Source of the DNA: Brevundimonas sp. PAMC22021
GTDB taxonomy: Bacteria > Pseudomonadota > Alphaproteobacteria > Caulobacterales > Caulobacteraceae
Reading direction: 5' to 3'
NCBI RefSeq assembly: GCF_019443405.1
Contig: NZ_CP080376.1
Coordinates: 1,984,001-2,048,000 of the forward strand
Length of the DNA: 64,000 bases
A program made the translations under genes and the position numbers. A model generated the notes under the pieces. It was not told the origin of the DNA. It did not search any database and worked only from the letters and a program-made list of their open reading frames with translations. Below are positions 1-8,250 of this stretch, in pieces (position 1 is the stretch's first letter; every line of letters starts with the position of its first letter).

Positions 1-258
1 GCCCAGGGGCTCTACGAGGTGATGACCGTCGACCTGCGCCTTCGCCTGCGCGAGATCACCGCGCCGGTGACCGTGGCCTACGGCTGGAGCCGCGACGAGA
101 ACAATCCCCGCAGCAAGCTGGAGGCCTTGTTCCGCTCCGGCTTCGACAATCTGCGCACGCCCGCCCGGTTCGAGCCCATCGAAGGCGCCGAGCACCAGGT
201 CATGAGCGACCAGCCGCAACGCTTCCTCGCCGCCGTGCAGCGGTTCCTCGCGTCTTAG
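1..258 (+). CDS. alpha/beta hydrolase, C-terminal part (cut by window edge)
   Basis: The reading frame is open from the first base and stops at 256-258, so only about the last 85 residues are present. The fragment ends with the usual tail of an alpha/beta hydrolase: a hydrophobic strand (APVTVAYGWSRD) that carries the position of the acidic residue, then EGAEHQVM, whose His fits the catalytic histidine, then a terminal helix. The nucleophile elbow lies outside the window, so substrate and subfamily cannot be judged. No terminator is seen after it; 249 bases without a convincing gene follow. Confidence 0.65.
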   Translation, partial: AQGLYEVMTVDLRLRLREITAPVTVAYGWSRDENNPRSKLEALFRSGFDNLRTPARFEPIEGAEHQVMSDQPQRFLAAVQRFLAS

Positions 259-507
259 AAAAAGAAGGGTGGCGGCGCCGCGAGAGCCGTAAAGAACAGT
301 TTAAATCCTCTCGAGCCTGGATAACCAGGTGGGCGCCATATACCCAGGCCCTCGAGCCCGGACAGGGACAGCTCCCTTCGAGTGAATTAAGGCCGCGAGG
401 ATATGTCGTCTTCCTCGAACACCGCAGCATGACCCGCCGTCGATCAAGATAGGCGTGACGGGAACGCCTCTCAAGCGGTACGGTGATCGAAACCAGGGAG
501 ATCGTTG

Positions 508-882
508 ATGAGCCTGCTGAACGCCCTCATGGGCAACGCCAACACCCTCGACGCCGCCTCGGCGACGGCTGAACTCGGTCACATCCTGATCCCCGGCGAA
601 CGGGTGGAGCACGCCTACAAGCTGGTGCGTGACCTGATCGTCTTCACCGACAAGCGCCTGCTGCTCGTCGACAAGCAGGGGGTGACCGCCAAGAAGACCG
701 AATATCATTCGGTCCCCTACGCCAAGATCAGCCACTTCAGCGTCGAGACCGCCGGCACGCTCGACATGGACTCCGAACTGAAGGTGGCGCTGTCGGGCGG
801 CGCGATCTTTAACCGCACCTTTGGGCGCGGCGTGGACATCGGCGACGTGCAAAAGGTGCTGGCCAGCTACGTCCTGGCCTGA
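508..882 (+). CDS. small bacterial PH-domain protein
   Basis: This 124-residue protein has the fold signature of a bacterial pleckstrin-homology domain: an N-terminal helix, then short beta strands including GERVEHAYKLVRDLIVFTD and KRLLLVDKQGV, then a C-terminal helix ending VQKVLASYVLA. I chose the ATG at 508 because AGGGAG lies 8 bases upstream; a TTG at 505 is also in frame. There is no signal peptide or membrane segment, so it is probably cytosolic. Members of this family are of unknown function in bacteria; a binding role is inferred from the fold only. The gene converges on rimM with three bases between the stop codons. Confidence 0.75.
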   Translation: MSLLNALMGNANTLDAASATAELGHILIPGERVEHAYKLVRDLIVFTDKRLLLVDKQGVTAKKTEYHSVPYAKISHFSVETAGTLDMDSELKVALSGGAIFNRTFGRGVDIGDVQKVLASYVLA

Positions 883-885
883 CCT

Positions 886-1413
886 TCAGTCCGGCTCGCG
901 CTCGCCGACCTCGGTCGGCCGCACGATCAGTATCCAGCCGTCGACCAGGTGCAGCTCCGGCGTCGCCGCCTTGGTGAAAGGCAGGTACCAGGTCGGGCCG
1001 CCCTCGGCGGGCGCGATTTCCAGCATGTCGTCGGCGCCGAAGTTCTGCACCGACTTGACTGTGCCCACGGCCTGGCCCGCCGCATCGCGCGCCTCGATCC
1101 CCAGCAAATCCGCCAGATAGAACTCGTCTTCCTCCGGCTCGGGAAAGCGGTCGCGGGGCACGTGCAGCTTCAAGCCGCGCAGGGCGTCGGCCTCTTCCTT
1201 GGTCGTGATTTCCCTGGCGCGTCCGACAATGCCGTTCTTGTCCGGCCGCGCCTGCGTCAGCGTCAGCCCCACCGACCCGTCCGCCCGCAACAGCGGCCCA
1301 TAGTCCGTCAGCGCCAACGGATCGGCGGTGAACGCGGTCACCCGCACCTCCCCCTTGACCCCGAACCCCCCGGCCACCTGCCCGACCAGGATCAGTCTGC
1401 TGTCTTCCGGCAT
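886..1413 (-). CDS. rimM: 16S rRNA processing protein RimM
   Basis: RimM binds ribosomal protein S19 in the 30S head and helps late 30S maturation. The 175-residue product has the N-terminal RimM barrel (LILVGQVAGGFGVKGEVRV) and a C-terminal PRC-barrel (FYLADLLGIEARD through WYLPFTKAATPEL). The frame stays open upstream to 1548, but that part only translates a repeat, so the ATG at 1413 is chosen. No Shine-Dalgarno is visible: seven T residues and a terminator-like hairpin directly precede the ATG. rpsP lies upstream on the same strand. trmD and rplS, which usually follow, are not here; a convergent gene follows instead. Confidence 0.93.
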   Translation of the reverse strand: MPEDSRLILVGQVAGGFGVKGEVRVTAFTADPLALTDYGPLLRADGSVGLTLTQARPDKNGIVGRAREITTKEEADALRGLKLHVPRDRFPEPEEDEFYLADLLGIEARDAAGQAVGTVKSVQNFGADDMLEIAPAEGGPTWYLPFTKAATPELHLVDGWILIVRPTEVGEREPD

Positions 1414-1443
1414 AAAAAAACCCCTCTCCCGTCGGGAGAGGGG
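1414..1443 (-). terminator. terminator-like hairpin immediately before rimM start codon
   Basis: On the minus strand an 11-base arm CCCCTCTCCCG, one central base and the matching arm CGGGAGAGGGG are followed by seven T residues and then directly by the rimM ATG. This is the shape of an intrinsic terminator. Read from rpsP towards rimM it could lower rimM transcription relative to rpsP. The hairpin is also one edge of a dispersed repeat, so its role in termination is inferred from shape only. Confidence 0.55.
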
Positions 1444-1549
1444 TTGGGGTGAGGGGCCCGGCCCCAACAGGGACGCAACCGATGCCCTCACCTTCCCGCC
1501 GCTTTCGCGACGGGCCCCTCCCTCTCCCGCGAACGGGAGAGGGATCATT
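1421..1549. repeat. palindromic intergenic repeat, type C (CCCTCTCCCG arms)
   Basis: The rpsP-rimM gap is filled by an element with two outer hairpins (1421-1443 and about 1526-1549), both built on CCCTCTCCCG/CGGGAGAGGG. Between them, GGTGAGGG and CCCTCACC can also pair. Arms of the two outer hairpins can pair with each other, so alternative folds are possible. Elements of this text (CCCTCTCCCG...GGTTGGGGTGAGG) are widespread in GC-rich proteobacteria. It is the only copy of this type that I see in the window. Confidence 0.75.
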
Positions 1550-1558
1550 CGTTCAGGC

Positions 1559-2068
1559 TTACGCCTGTTCTTCGGTCGCCTCGGCGGCGGGAGCTTCTTC
1601 AGCAGGCGCTTCTTCGGCGGCCGGCGCGGGCGCGGCGGCGGCAGCGGCGGCTTCGGCCTTGGCGGCTTCGGCGGCGGCGGCGGCTTCAGCCTTGGCGGCG
1701 GCTTCGGCTTCGGCGCGGTCGGCTTCGCGCTGGGCGCGCTCGGCGGCGCGTTCCTGGGCCTTCTTGCCCGGTTGCGCGCGGTTCGGGTTGTTGCCCTGGG
1801 TCCAGGTCACCTTGGCCGACAGGGTCTCGTCTTGCGACAGGAAGCGCGCGACGCGGTCGGTCGGCTGGGCGCCCTTGCCGAGCCATTCGGCGATGCGCTC
1901 CGACTTCAGGGTGACGCGCGGCTGGGCGCCGTCCTTAGGCAGCATCGGGTTGTAGGCGCCGACCTTCTCGATGAACTTGCCGTCGCGCGGCGAGTGCGAG
2001 TCGGCGACGACGATGTGGTAGTAGGGGCGCTTCTTGGCGCCGCCGCGGGCCAGACGGATCTTCAGCAT
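1559..2068 (-). CDS. rpsP: 30S ribosomal protein S16 with long Ala/Glu-rich tail
   Basis: S16 is an early-assembly protein of the 30S body. Residues 1 to about 85 are canonical ([20 protein letters not shown], then [14 protein letters not shown] and [20 protein letters not shown]). From about residue 100 the chain becomes a low-complexity charged, then Ala/Glu/Pro-rich tail ending [13 protein letters not shown], giving 169 residues against 80-90 in most bacteria. Long tails are known for alphaproteobacterial S16. The gene sits between ffh (23 bases upstream) and rimM, the conserved SRP-ribosome neighbourhood. Confidence 0.97.
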   Translation of the reverse strand: MLKIRLARGGAKKRPYYHIVVADSHSPRDGKFIEKVGAYNPMLPKDGAQPRVTLKSERIAEWLGKGAQPTDRVARFLSQDETLSAKVTWTQGNNPNRAQPGKKAQERAAERAQREADRAEAEAAAKAEAAAAAEAAKAEAAAAAAAPAPAAEEAPAEEAPAAEATEEQA

Positions 2069-2091
2069 TTCAGTCTCTTTCTAAACGAAGG

Positions 2092-3615
2092 TCAGTTCTT
2101 TTTCGGGAAGCCCGGCAGGCCCGGAAGGCCTCCCGGAAGTTGTCCGCCGCCAAGACCGGCGAACCGGTCCTGGATGGCTTTCAGTTCGTCGGCCGAGGGC
2201 TCGGCCATCTTGCCGCCGCCCATGGCCTTGAGGCGGTTCAGGTCGGGTCCGCCCATCCCGCCGCCGCCAAGCCCGCCCAGCATGGCGGCCATCTGCTGCA
2301 TCTTCTTGGGCCCGCCGCGCGCCATCGACTTGACCATGTCGGCCATCTGGCGGTGCTGCTTCAGCACGCGATTGACGTCCTGCACGTCCACGCCCGCGCC
2401 TGCGGCGATGCGCTTCTTGCGTGACGCATTCAACAGGTCCGGCTTCTTGCGCTCGGCCTTGGTCATCGAGGAGATGATGGCTTCCTGGCGCAGGATCATG
2501 CGGTCGTCGATGCCGCTCTCGGCCATCTGGCCCTTCATCTTGGCCACGCCCGGCAGCATGCCCATGATGCCCTGTAGCCCGCCCATCCGCTTCATCTGCT
2601 GCAGCTGGCCGGCCAGGTCGTCCAGGTCGAACTGGCCCTTGGCCAGCTTCCTGGCCATCTTCTCGGCCTTGGCCTGGTCCAGGTCCTGCGCGGCCTTTTC
2701 GACCAGGGCCACGATGTCGCCCTGACCCAGGATGCGGCCGGCGACGCGGCGGGCGTCGAACACGTCCAGCGCATCGACCTTTTCGCCGGCGCCGAGGTAT
2801 TTGATCGGCAGGCCCGTGACCGCCCGCATCGACAGCATGGCCCCGCCGCGCCCATCGCCGTCGGCGCGCGTCAGCACCAGGCCCGTCAGCGGCAGCCGCT
2901 CGTGGAAGGCCTTGGCGGTGCGCACCGCGTCCTGGCCGGTCAGGCTGTCCGCGACCAGCAGGGTCTCGACAGGCTTGGCGATCTCGGCGACCTCGGCCAC
3001 CTCGTTCATCAGCCCTTCGTCGAGCGTGATGCGGCCGGCGGTGTCCAGGATCAGGACGTCGAAGCCCTGCAGCCTGGCCGACTGCAGCGCCCGGCGGGTG
3101 ATCTGCACCGCGCTCTCGCCCTGCACGATCGGCAGGGTCGCGACCTCGATCTGCTTGCCCAGGGTCGCCAGCTGCTCCATCGCCGCGGGGCGACGGGTGT
3201 CCAGCGAGGCCATCATGACCTTCTTGCGGTCGAACTGGCTCAGGCGCCGCGCCAGCTTGGCCGAGGTCGTGGTCTTGCCCGAGCCCTGCAGGCCGGCCAT
3301 CAGCACCACGGCCGGCGGATTGGCGTTGGTGTTCAGCGGAACCGGCTCTTCGCCGCCCAGCATCTCGATCAGGCCGTCATAGACGATCTTGACCACCTGG
3401 TCGGCCGGCTTGACCGAGCGGATGACGTCTTCGCCGGTGGCGCGTTCGGTGGCGAAGGCGATGAATTCCTTGACGACCGGCAGGGCGACGTCGGCCTCGA
3501 GCAGGGCTGTGCGCACCTCGCGCATCGCCTCGGCCACGTCCTTTTCGGACAAGGCGCCGCGCCCGGTGATCCGGTCGAAGACGCCTGTCAGCCGCTCGTT
3601 CAGAGCCTCGAACAT
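2092..3615 (-). CDS. ffh: signal recognition particle GTPase Ffh (SRP54)
   Basis: Ffh binds signal sequences of nascent membrane proteins with 4.5S RNA and docks to FtsY. The 507 residues show the N-terminal helical bundle, the G domain (P-loop GLQGSGKTTTSAKLA near 105-120, DTAGR, and TRADGDGRGG) and a C-terminal methionine-rich M domain (about 330-480, with MKRMGGLQGIMGMLPG). The extreme C terminus is Gly/Pro-rich (GLGGGQLPGGLPGLPGFPKK). It is probably co-transcribed with rpsP. The 4.5S RNA gene was not seen in the window. Confidence 0.97.
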   Translation of the reverse strand: MFEALNERLTGVFDRITGRGALSEKDVAEAMREVRTALLEADVALPVVKEFIAFATERATGEDVIRSVKPADQVVKIVYDGLIEMLGGEEPVPLNTNANPPAVVLMAGLQGSGKTTTSAKLARRLSQFDRKKVMMASLDTRRPAAMEQLATLGKQIEVATLPIVQGESAVQITRRALQSARLQGFDVLILDTAGRITLDEGLMNEVAEVAEIAKPVETLLVADSLTGQDAVRTAKAFHERLPLTGLVLTRADGDGRGGAMLSMRAVTGLPIKYLGAGEKVDALDVFDARRVAGRILGQGDIVALVEKAAQDLDQAKAEKMARKLAKGQFDLDDLAGQLQQMKRMGGLQGIMGMLPGVAKMKGQMAESGIDDRMILRQEAIISSMTKAERKKPDLLNASRKKRIAAGAGVDVQDVNRVLKQHRQMADMVKSMARGGPKKMQQMAAMLGGLGGGGMGGPDLNRLKAMGGGKMAEPSADELKAIQDRFAGLGGGQLPGGLPGLPGFPKKN

Positions 3616-3956
3616 TCACTACCTCGTTTGGCGGGTGAGAACGGCTCCATACGACAACGGCCCCTGTGGACGATCACGTCGGCAGGGGGTTCTCGCCATC
3701 CTCGTTCTTTCCTTTAGGGCTATCGGCCTATCGGCCTGCTTGAGCCCGGAGTGGGCTGTGCTCAAGCAGCGCTGGGCGCGGCAGCACAACAGAAAAGCTG
3801 TCGTGATGGTGGAGACGCGAGGTTCACTTGCGCCGGAAGCGGCGGCTTATGACGGAAAAGCGGGTGCGAGGCAAGGCGGCGATCCGTCTTCACGGACCAG
3901 GGCGGCCTCGCATGCGGCTGGCCGCCCGGGGCCGCGCCAACAACGACCCCTGAAAG
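3616..3956. other. intergenic region between ffh and FadL-like gene, with inverted repeats
   Basis: About 340 bases without a convincing gene. It holds a perfect 10-base inverted repeat, CTGCTTGAGC at 3736-3745 and GCTCAAGCAG at 3760-3769, just after a short direct repeat (CTATCGGC twice, from about 3719). A second weaker stem (CACAACAG / CTGTCGTG) lies near 3787-3810. These could be part of the ffh promoter or leader region, or a small RNA. I could not match them to a known RNA family. Confidence 0.4.
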
Positions 3957-3990
3957 AGAAAACGGCAGCTCCGGGAGGAGCCGCCGTTTC
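3957..3990 (-). terminator. intrinsic terminator after the FadL-like gene
   Basis: Minus-strand reading gives AACGGCGGCTCC, a short loop, then GGAGCTGCCGTT with one mismatch, followed by a TTTTCTCTTT tract. It lies 24 bases past the stop of the outer-membrane protein gene and fits a rho-independent terminator for it. Confidence 0.75.
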
Positions 3991-4013
3991 CATCGTCACC
4001 TTGGCGTTAAGTC

Positions 4014-5384
4014 TTAGAACGCCCAGCGCAGGCCGGCGGAGAAGCCGACGCCGTAGCCGGTCGCCTCGCCGCGCAGGTTGGAGGTGATCAGGCCGTTGCC
4101 GTAGACGTCGCGGTCGTCCGAGATTTCCGTGTCGTCGATGCCGATGTAGGTCACCGCGCCGTCCAGCATCATGCCGGGGCGGACTTCCTTGGTCAGGCCG
4201 CCCGAGACCAGGAAGCGATCGCCGTCCGGGATACGGGCGGTGCGCTGGCCGTCCGGCGTCGGGGTCGGATCGAAGCCGACGCCGCCGCGCACGGTCAGGG
4301 TTGGGTCGATCTTGTAGTCGAAGCCGATCGCGCCGGTGGTGACGTCGTCGTAGTTCTGCTCGATCACGCTGTCGCGGGTCGAGTCCACGCGAATGGCGTC
4401 GAACTCGCTCCAGCCGATCTGGTTGACCTGGGCGTTCAGCGTCAGGCGATCGTTGACATGGTAGCGCGCCGACAGGGTGGCGAACCACGGCGTGTTGAAG
4501 CTGGCGGTGCCGCCGGCGCTGAAGTTGGCGGCGGCCAGGGCGCCCGCCAGGCCCGAAACGGAGACGTCGCCGTCCAGCTCATGTTCGATCTTGGAGCGGT
4601 AGGAGACGCCGAGATCCAGCGCGCCGAAATGCATCTGCGCGCCCGCGTTCCAGCCATAGTTCCAGCCATCGCCCTTCAGGCTGTTGAAGCCGTCTGTCGT
4701 CGAGGGGATGAAGCGGGCGGTCAGACCGCCGGTCGGCACCACGGTCGGCAGGTTCGGCAGGGCCGAGGTCAGCTCCGCGTCGGCGTACTGGGCGTCGAAG
4801 CCTGCGCCGATGTCGAGCCAGTCGGTGACCTGCATGGCGACCACGGCCGACAGGTTCACCGTCAGCAGTTCGGACTTGATCGCGTCATAGCGGGCGAAGT
4901 CGTCGGCGTCATATTCGGTGGTGAAGTTGTAAGGCGCCTGAGCCGCCAGGCCGATGGCGAAGCGGTCGCCGACCGGCAGGGCCACGGCGAAGTTCGGTAC
5001 AACGCCGCTCTGCACCACTTCATGCACGTGCTGGTCTCCGCCGACCGGGGCGCTGCCGCGGAAGACCGAGCCCGCCGGGAACGGGGGCGTCGGCGCGGGC
5101 AGCGCGTAGGTCAGGGTCGATCCCCGATTGTCGACGTCGGAGTCGACGATCAGGCCGTGGGCGCCGAGGTAGACTTCGCGGCCGCTGCGGGCGATCGAGG
5201 CGGCGTTCCACCACAGGGAGGACGCGCCCATGTCGGCGCCTTCGCCCGAGTTGGCGCGGCCGATGCCGCGCACCGACTGTTCCTGCAGATAGAAGGAGCC
5301 AGCCGAGGCGGGGGCGGCGACGGCGGCGGCCGAGGCGGCGAGCAGGGCGGCGGCGCTGACGCGACCGAGAATCCTGGGGATCAT
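4014..5384 (-). CDS. FadL/OmpP1-type outer-membrane transport protein
   Basis: This 456-residue protein belongs to the FadL family of 14-stranded outer-membrane channels for fatty acids and other hydrophobic molecules. The ATG at 5384 gives a clean signal peptide (MIPRILGRVSAAALLAASAA, cleaved near APASA); the frame is open to 5462 but the extra residues have no signal character. After cleavage come the family's N-terminal hatch features (GSFYLQEQSVRGIGRANSGE, then SSLWWNAA) and alternating amphipathic strands up to a terminal Phe (FSAGLRWAF), as expected for BAM-dependent insertion. A terminator follows the gene. The substrate is not deducible. Confidence 0.88.
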   Translation of the reverse strand: MIPRILGRVSAAALLAASAAAVAAPASAGSFYLQEQSVRGIGRANSGEGADMGASSLWWNAASIARSGREVYLGAHGLIVDSDVDNRGSTLTYALPAPTPPFPAGSVFRGSAPVGGDQHVHEVVQSGVVPNFAVALPVGDRFAIGLAAQAPYNFTTEYDADDFARYDAIKSELLTVNLSAVVAMQVTDWLDIGAGFDAQYADAELTSALPNLPTVVPTGGLTARFIPSTTDGFNSLKGDGWNYGWNAGAQMHFGALDLGVSYRSKIEHELDGDVSVSGLAGALAAANFSAGGTASFNTPWFATLSARYHVNDRLTLNAQVNQIGWSEFDAIRVDSTRDSVIEQNYDDVTTGAIGFDYKIDPTLTVRGGVGFDPTPTPDGQRTARIPDGDRFLVSGGLTKEVRPGMMLDGAVTYIGIDDTEISDDRDVYGNGLITSNLRGEATGYGVGFSAGLRWAF

Positions 5385-5703
5385 GTTTCTCTTTACACCT
5401 AAGATGAAGCGCGCCCGGCCTTGCGGACCCGGGCTGTCGGGGAGCGCACGCACAGCGTTCATGGCGATGAAGCGTTGCCTGCGCGGCTCGTCTCGGACCG
5501 GTTTCTGGCGAAACTGTGTCGCCCGCGCCGCAGCGGATCACGGCTGCGAGAGCTTACGCAGCGGCATGTTTGCTGCTTGGAACTTCGTTTGAGAGGCTGA
5601 TGTTTGCACAGCAGGGTGGTCGCCGCCGGCCGGGGCGACGGACTTGAGCTTTCGTGCTAGGCTCTCCATCTCACGGCCGCACCAAGTCCGCATCCGAGCC
5701 TCC
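5385..5703. other. divergent intergenic region between the FadL-like gene and map
   Basis: This 319-base region must hold both promoters. I see a short stem CTGCG...CGCAG near 5542-5560 but no clear -35/-10 pair and no open frame with coding character. The in-frame extension of the map frame back to 5644 is not likely to be translated. Confidence 0.35.
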
Positions 5704-6522
5704 ATGTACGAAGTTCCCGACCTCGAAACCGACCATCCCGTCCGCTCCAGCGAGATCCGCATCTACGGCCTGGACGAGTTCGACGGCATGCGCCGGGCGG
5801 GCCGCATGGTGGCCGAGGCGCTGGACATGATCGCCGAGCATGTGAAGCCCGGCGTCACCACCGGCGAACTGGACGACCTGATCCGCGAATGGACCCTGGC
5901 GCAGGGCGCCAAGCCCGCCTGCCTGGGCTACAAGGGTTATGAGAAGACCACCTGCATCTCCATCAACCATGTGGTCTGCCATGGCATCCCCGGCGACCGG
6001 GTGCTGAAGCAAGGCGACATCGTCAACATCGACCACACCGTGCTGCTGGATGGCTGGTTCGGCGACTCGAGCCGCATGTATTCGGTGGGCGCCGTCAATC
6101 CGCGCGCGAAGAAGCTGGTCGACGTCACCTATGAATCGCTGCGCCTGGGCCTGGAGCAGGTGAAGCCCGGCAACACCTTTGGCGACATCGGCTTCGCCAT
6201 CCAGAAGTACGTCGAGGCCCAGCGCATGAGCGTGGTGCGCGACTTCTGCGGCCACGGCATCGGCCGGGTGTTCCACGACAGCCCCAACGTCCTGCACTAT
6301 GGCCGCCGGGGCGAGGGCGCGGTGCTGAAGCCCGGCATGATCTTCACCGTCGAACCTATGGTGAACCTGGGCAAGCCGCAGGTGAAGGTGCTGTCCGACG
6401 GCTGGACCGCCGTGACCCGCGACAAGTCCTTGTCGGCCCAGTGCGAGCATTCGGTGGGCGTGACCGAGGACGGCGTGGAAATCTTCACCCTGTCTCCCGC
6501 CGGGCTGTTCCGTCCGAACTGA
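5704..6522 (+). CDS. map: methionine aminopeptidase, type I
   Basis: Removes the initiator methionine from nascent proteins using two divalent metal ions. The 272-residue product contains all expected ligands: D110 (VNIDHT), D121 (FGDSSR), H184 (CGHGIG), E217 (VEPMVN) and E248 (AQCEHS), plus H93 (VVCHGIP) near the substrate pocket. The ATG at 5704 (MYEVPDLET) matches the usual N terminus; an upstream in-frame start at 5644 would add an arginine-rich stretch with no family match. It stands alone, divergent from the FadL-like gene. Confidence 0.95.
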   Translation: MYEVPDLETDHPVRSSEIRIYGLDEFDGMRRAGRMVAEALDMIAEHVKPGVTTGELDDLIREWTLAQGAKPACLGYKGYEKTTCISINHVVCHGIPGDRVLKQGDIVNIDHTVLLDGWFGDSSRMYSVGAVNPRAKKLVDVTYESLRLGLEQVKPGNTFGDIGFAIQKYVEAQRMSVVRDFCGHGIGRVFHDSPNVLHYGRRGEGAVLKPGMIFTVEPMVNLGKPQVKVLSDGWTAVTRDKSLSAQCEHSVGVTEDGVEIFTLSPAGLFRPN

Positions 6523-6587
6523 TCGGTGAACCGGAGCCGTTGTTCAGGCGCTTAGGACGGTGAGACCCATCGTCACGGAGCCCCGGA

Positions 6588-7127
6588 ATGACCAAGGCCG
6601 TCCTGTTCGCAACCGCCCTCTCCGCGCTGACCTTGGCCGCCTGCGGCCGACAGGAGCCTGAGCCCGCGCCCGCGCCGCCGCCGCCCGCGCCGATGACTGA
6701 ACAGGCCGCCCTGCCCGCCGCCTCGGCCGAGCCCGCCGCCGCCGCAGCGCCTGCGCCGGTCGCCGCTGCTCCCTCGCCTGCGGCCGTGGCGCCCCCTCGG
6801 CCGGCTCGTCCCGCAGCGCCCGCGCCGCAAACCAGCGCCTCGCTGGACGCGTGCATGGAGGGCGCGAACACCACCATCCAGATGCGTGAATGCGCCGGCG
6901 CCGAGTTCAAGCGCCAGGACAACCGCCTGAACGCCGAATACCGCGCCGCCCAGGACCGTCTGACGGGCGCCCAGTTCACTGTTCTGCGCAATGAACAGCG
7001 GGAATGGCTGCGTCGCGGCACCGGCTGCCGCCAGGGCGAAGGCACCATCGCTCCGGTCGATTTCGCCCTGTGCCAGGCGCGCGAGACCGGCAGCCGCGCC
7101 GACTACATCGCCAGCTATCGCGGCTGA
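6588..7127 (+). CDS. lipoprotein with LprI-like (DUF1311) C-terminal domain
   Basis: A 179-residue secreted lipoprotein. The N terminus has a lipobox (TLAAC, Cys 19), followed by a Pro/Ala-rich linker to about residue 80. The C-terminal 90 residues look like a lysozyme-inhibitor LprI-type domain: LDACMEGANTTIQMRECAGAE, then helices with NEQREWLRRGTGC and a last conserved Cys (ALCQARETG). The four domain cysteines probably form disulfides. Inhibition of host lysozyme is known for mycobacterial LprI only; here it is not shown. It may be an envelope protein of another role. Confidence 0.75.
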   Translation: MTKAVLFATALSALTLAACGRQEPEPAPAPPPPAPMTEQAALPAASAEPAAAAAPAPVAAAPSPAAVAPPRPARPAAPAPQTSASLDACMEGANTTIQMRECAGAEFKRQDNRLNAEYRAAQDRLTGAQFTVLRNEQREWLRRGTGCRQGEGTIAPVDFALCQARETGSRADYIASYRG

Positions 7128-7201
7128 TCGCGCCGGCCTCTTGCGTCGGCGCGGGCAATCGGTCGATCCTGAGGCCCGTCAAGGGCTGGCGGGAGGATCG
7201 G

Positions 7202-7945
7202 ATGCTGGACGATGCGACGCCGCCGGCGAAGGAAAAGGCGAAAGGGGCGCCGCGTCACGGCGGGCACCGCGACCGCCTGCGGGAGCGCGCGGCCAAAGGG
7301 GGCCTGGGCGCCCTGCCCGACTATGAGCTGCTGGAGCTGCTGCTGTTCCGCAGCGTGCCCTACAAGGACACCAAGCCGCTGGCCAAGGACCTGTTGGCGC
7401 GCTTTGGCGGGCTGGAGGGGATCGGCGCGGCCAGCCACGAGGCGGTGGAGGACGTGGTCGCCCGCTCGCTGGGCTATCAGCCCGGCAAGGCCACGCGGGC
7501 GGTCGCGCTGGACCTGCAGCTGATCTTTGACGTCACTCGCCGGATCGCCAGGGAGCCGACGCAGAAGCGCACGGTGATCTCGTCCTGGTCGGCGCTCTTG
7601 GCCTATGTGCGCGTGGCGCTGCAGCACGAGCCGCGCGAGCAGTTCAGGGTGCTGTATCTGGACAAGAAGAACCAGCTGATCCTGGACGAGGTGCAGAACC
7701 GGGGCACGGTTGATCATGCGCCCGTCTATCCGCGCGAGGTGGTGCGGCGCGCGCTGGAGCTGTCTTCCAGCGCCATCATCCTGGTGCACAACCACCCGTC
7801 CGGCGACCCGACACCCAGCCGCGCCGACATCGAGATGACCCGCCAGGTGGTCCAGGCCGGCCTGCACCTGAACGTCGAGGTCCACGACCACCTGGTCGTA
7901 GGCCGCCACGGCGTCGCCAGCTTCAAGCAGCTGGGGCTGATGTAG
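7202..7945 (+). CDS. radC: RadC/JAB (MPN+) domain protein
   Basis: The 247-residue protein has an N-terminal helix-hairpin-helix part (DYELLELLLF, then RFGGLEGIGAAS) and a C-terminal JAMM metalloprotease fold with HNHPSGDPTPSRAD, the H-x-H-x(10)-D zinc motif. The ATG at 7202 is chosen because GGGAGGA lies just upstream; the longer frame from 7004 overlaps the preceding lipoprotein gene. RadC was named as a repair gene, but that role is doubted for E. coli and its biochemical function is open. bolA follows 54 bases later. Confidence 0.93.
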   Translation: MLDDATPPAKEKAKGAPRHGGHRDRLRERAAKGGLGALPDYELLELLLFRSVPYKDTKPLAKDLLARFGGLEGIGAASHEAVEDVVARSLGYQPGKATRAVALDLQLIFDVTRRIAREPTQKRTVISSWSALLAYVRVALQHEPREQFRVLYLDKKNQLILDEVQNRGTVDHAPVYPREVVRRALELSSSAIILVHNHPSGDPTPSRADIEMTRQVVQAGLHLNVEVHDHLVVGRHGVASFKQLGLM

Positions 7946-7999
7946 CCGGGCATTAAGCTTTTGCAGCCATGCTGAGCGGCGAACGAGCCGAGTTTAGCC

Positions 8000-8245
8000 A
8001 TGCCCATGTCCGCCGAAGCCCTGCACGCCGATCTGGCCGAGGCCTTTCCCGACGCCGAGATCGTCATCGACGATCTGGCCGGGGACGGCGACCACTATCG
8101 CGCGCGCATCGTCTCGGCGGCCTTCGCCGGCCTGTCGCGCGTGCGTCAGCACCAGCTGGTCTATGGCGCGCTGAAGGGCAAGATGGGCGGGGAGCTGCAC
8201 GCCCTGGCGCTTGAGACCTCGGCGCCGTCCGGCAAGGAGGGCTGA
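8000..8245 (+). CDS. bolA: BolA family protein
   Basis: An 81-residue BolA-like protein with the family core: [20 protein letters not shown] and then [18 protein letters not shown], including the conserved His (HQLVY) that ligates a shared 2Fe-2S cluster in BolA-Grx4 complexes. An ATG at 8006 is an alternative start. grxD lies about 970 bases downstream on the same strand, with one gene between. The pairing of BolA with CGFS glutaredoxin in iron-sulfur trafficking or iron sensing is established for this family pair; the partnership here is inferred from neighbourhood. Confidence 0.93.
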   Translation: MPMSAEALHADLAEAFPDAEIVIDDLAGDGDHYRARIVSAAFAGLSRVRQHQLVYGALKGKMGGELHALALETSAPSGKEG

Positions 8246-8250
8246 TCCCG

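Noticed and set aside
259..507. Small gene between the hydrolase fragment and the PH-domain gene
   Set aside because: Frames here are short or antisense, lack ribosome sites and show no conserved motif.
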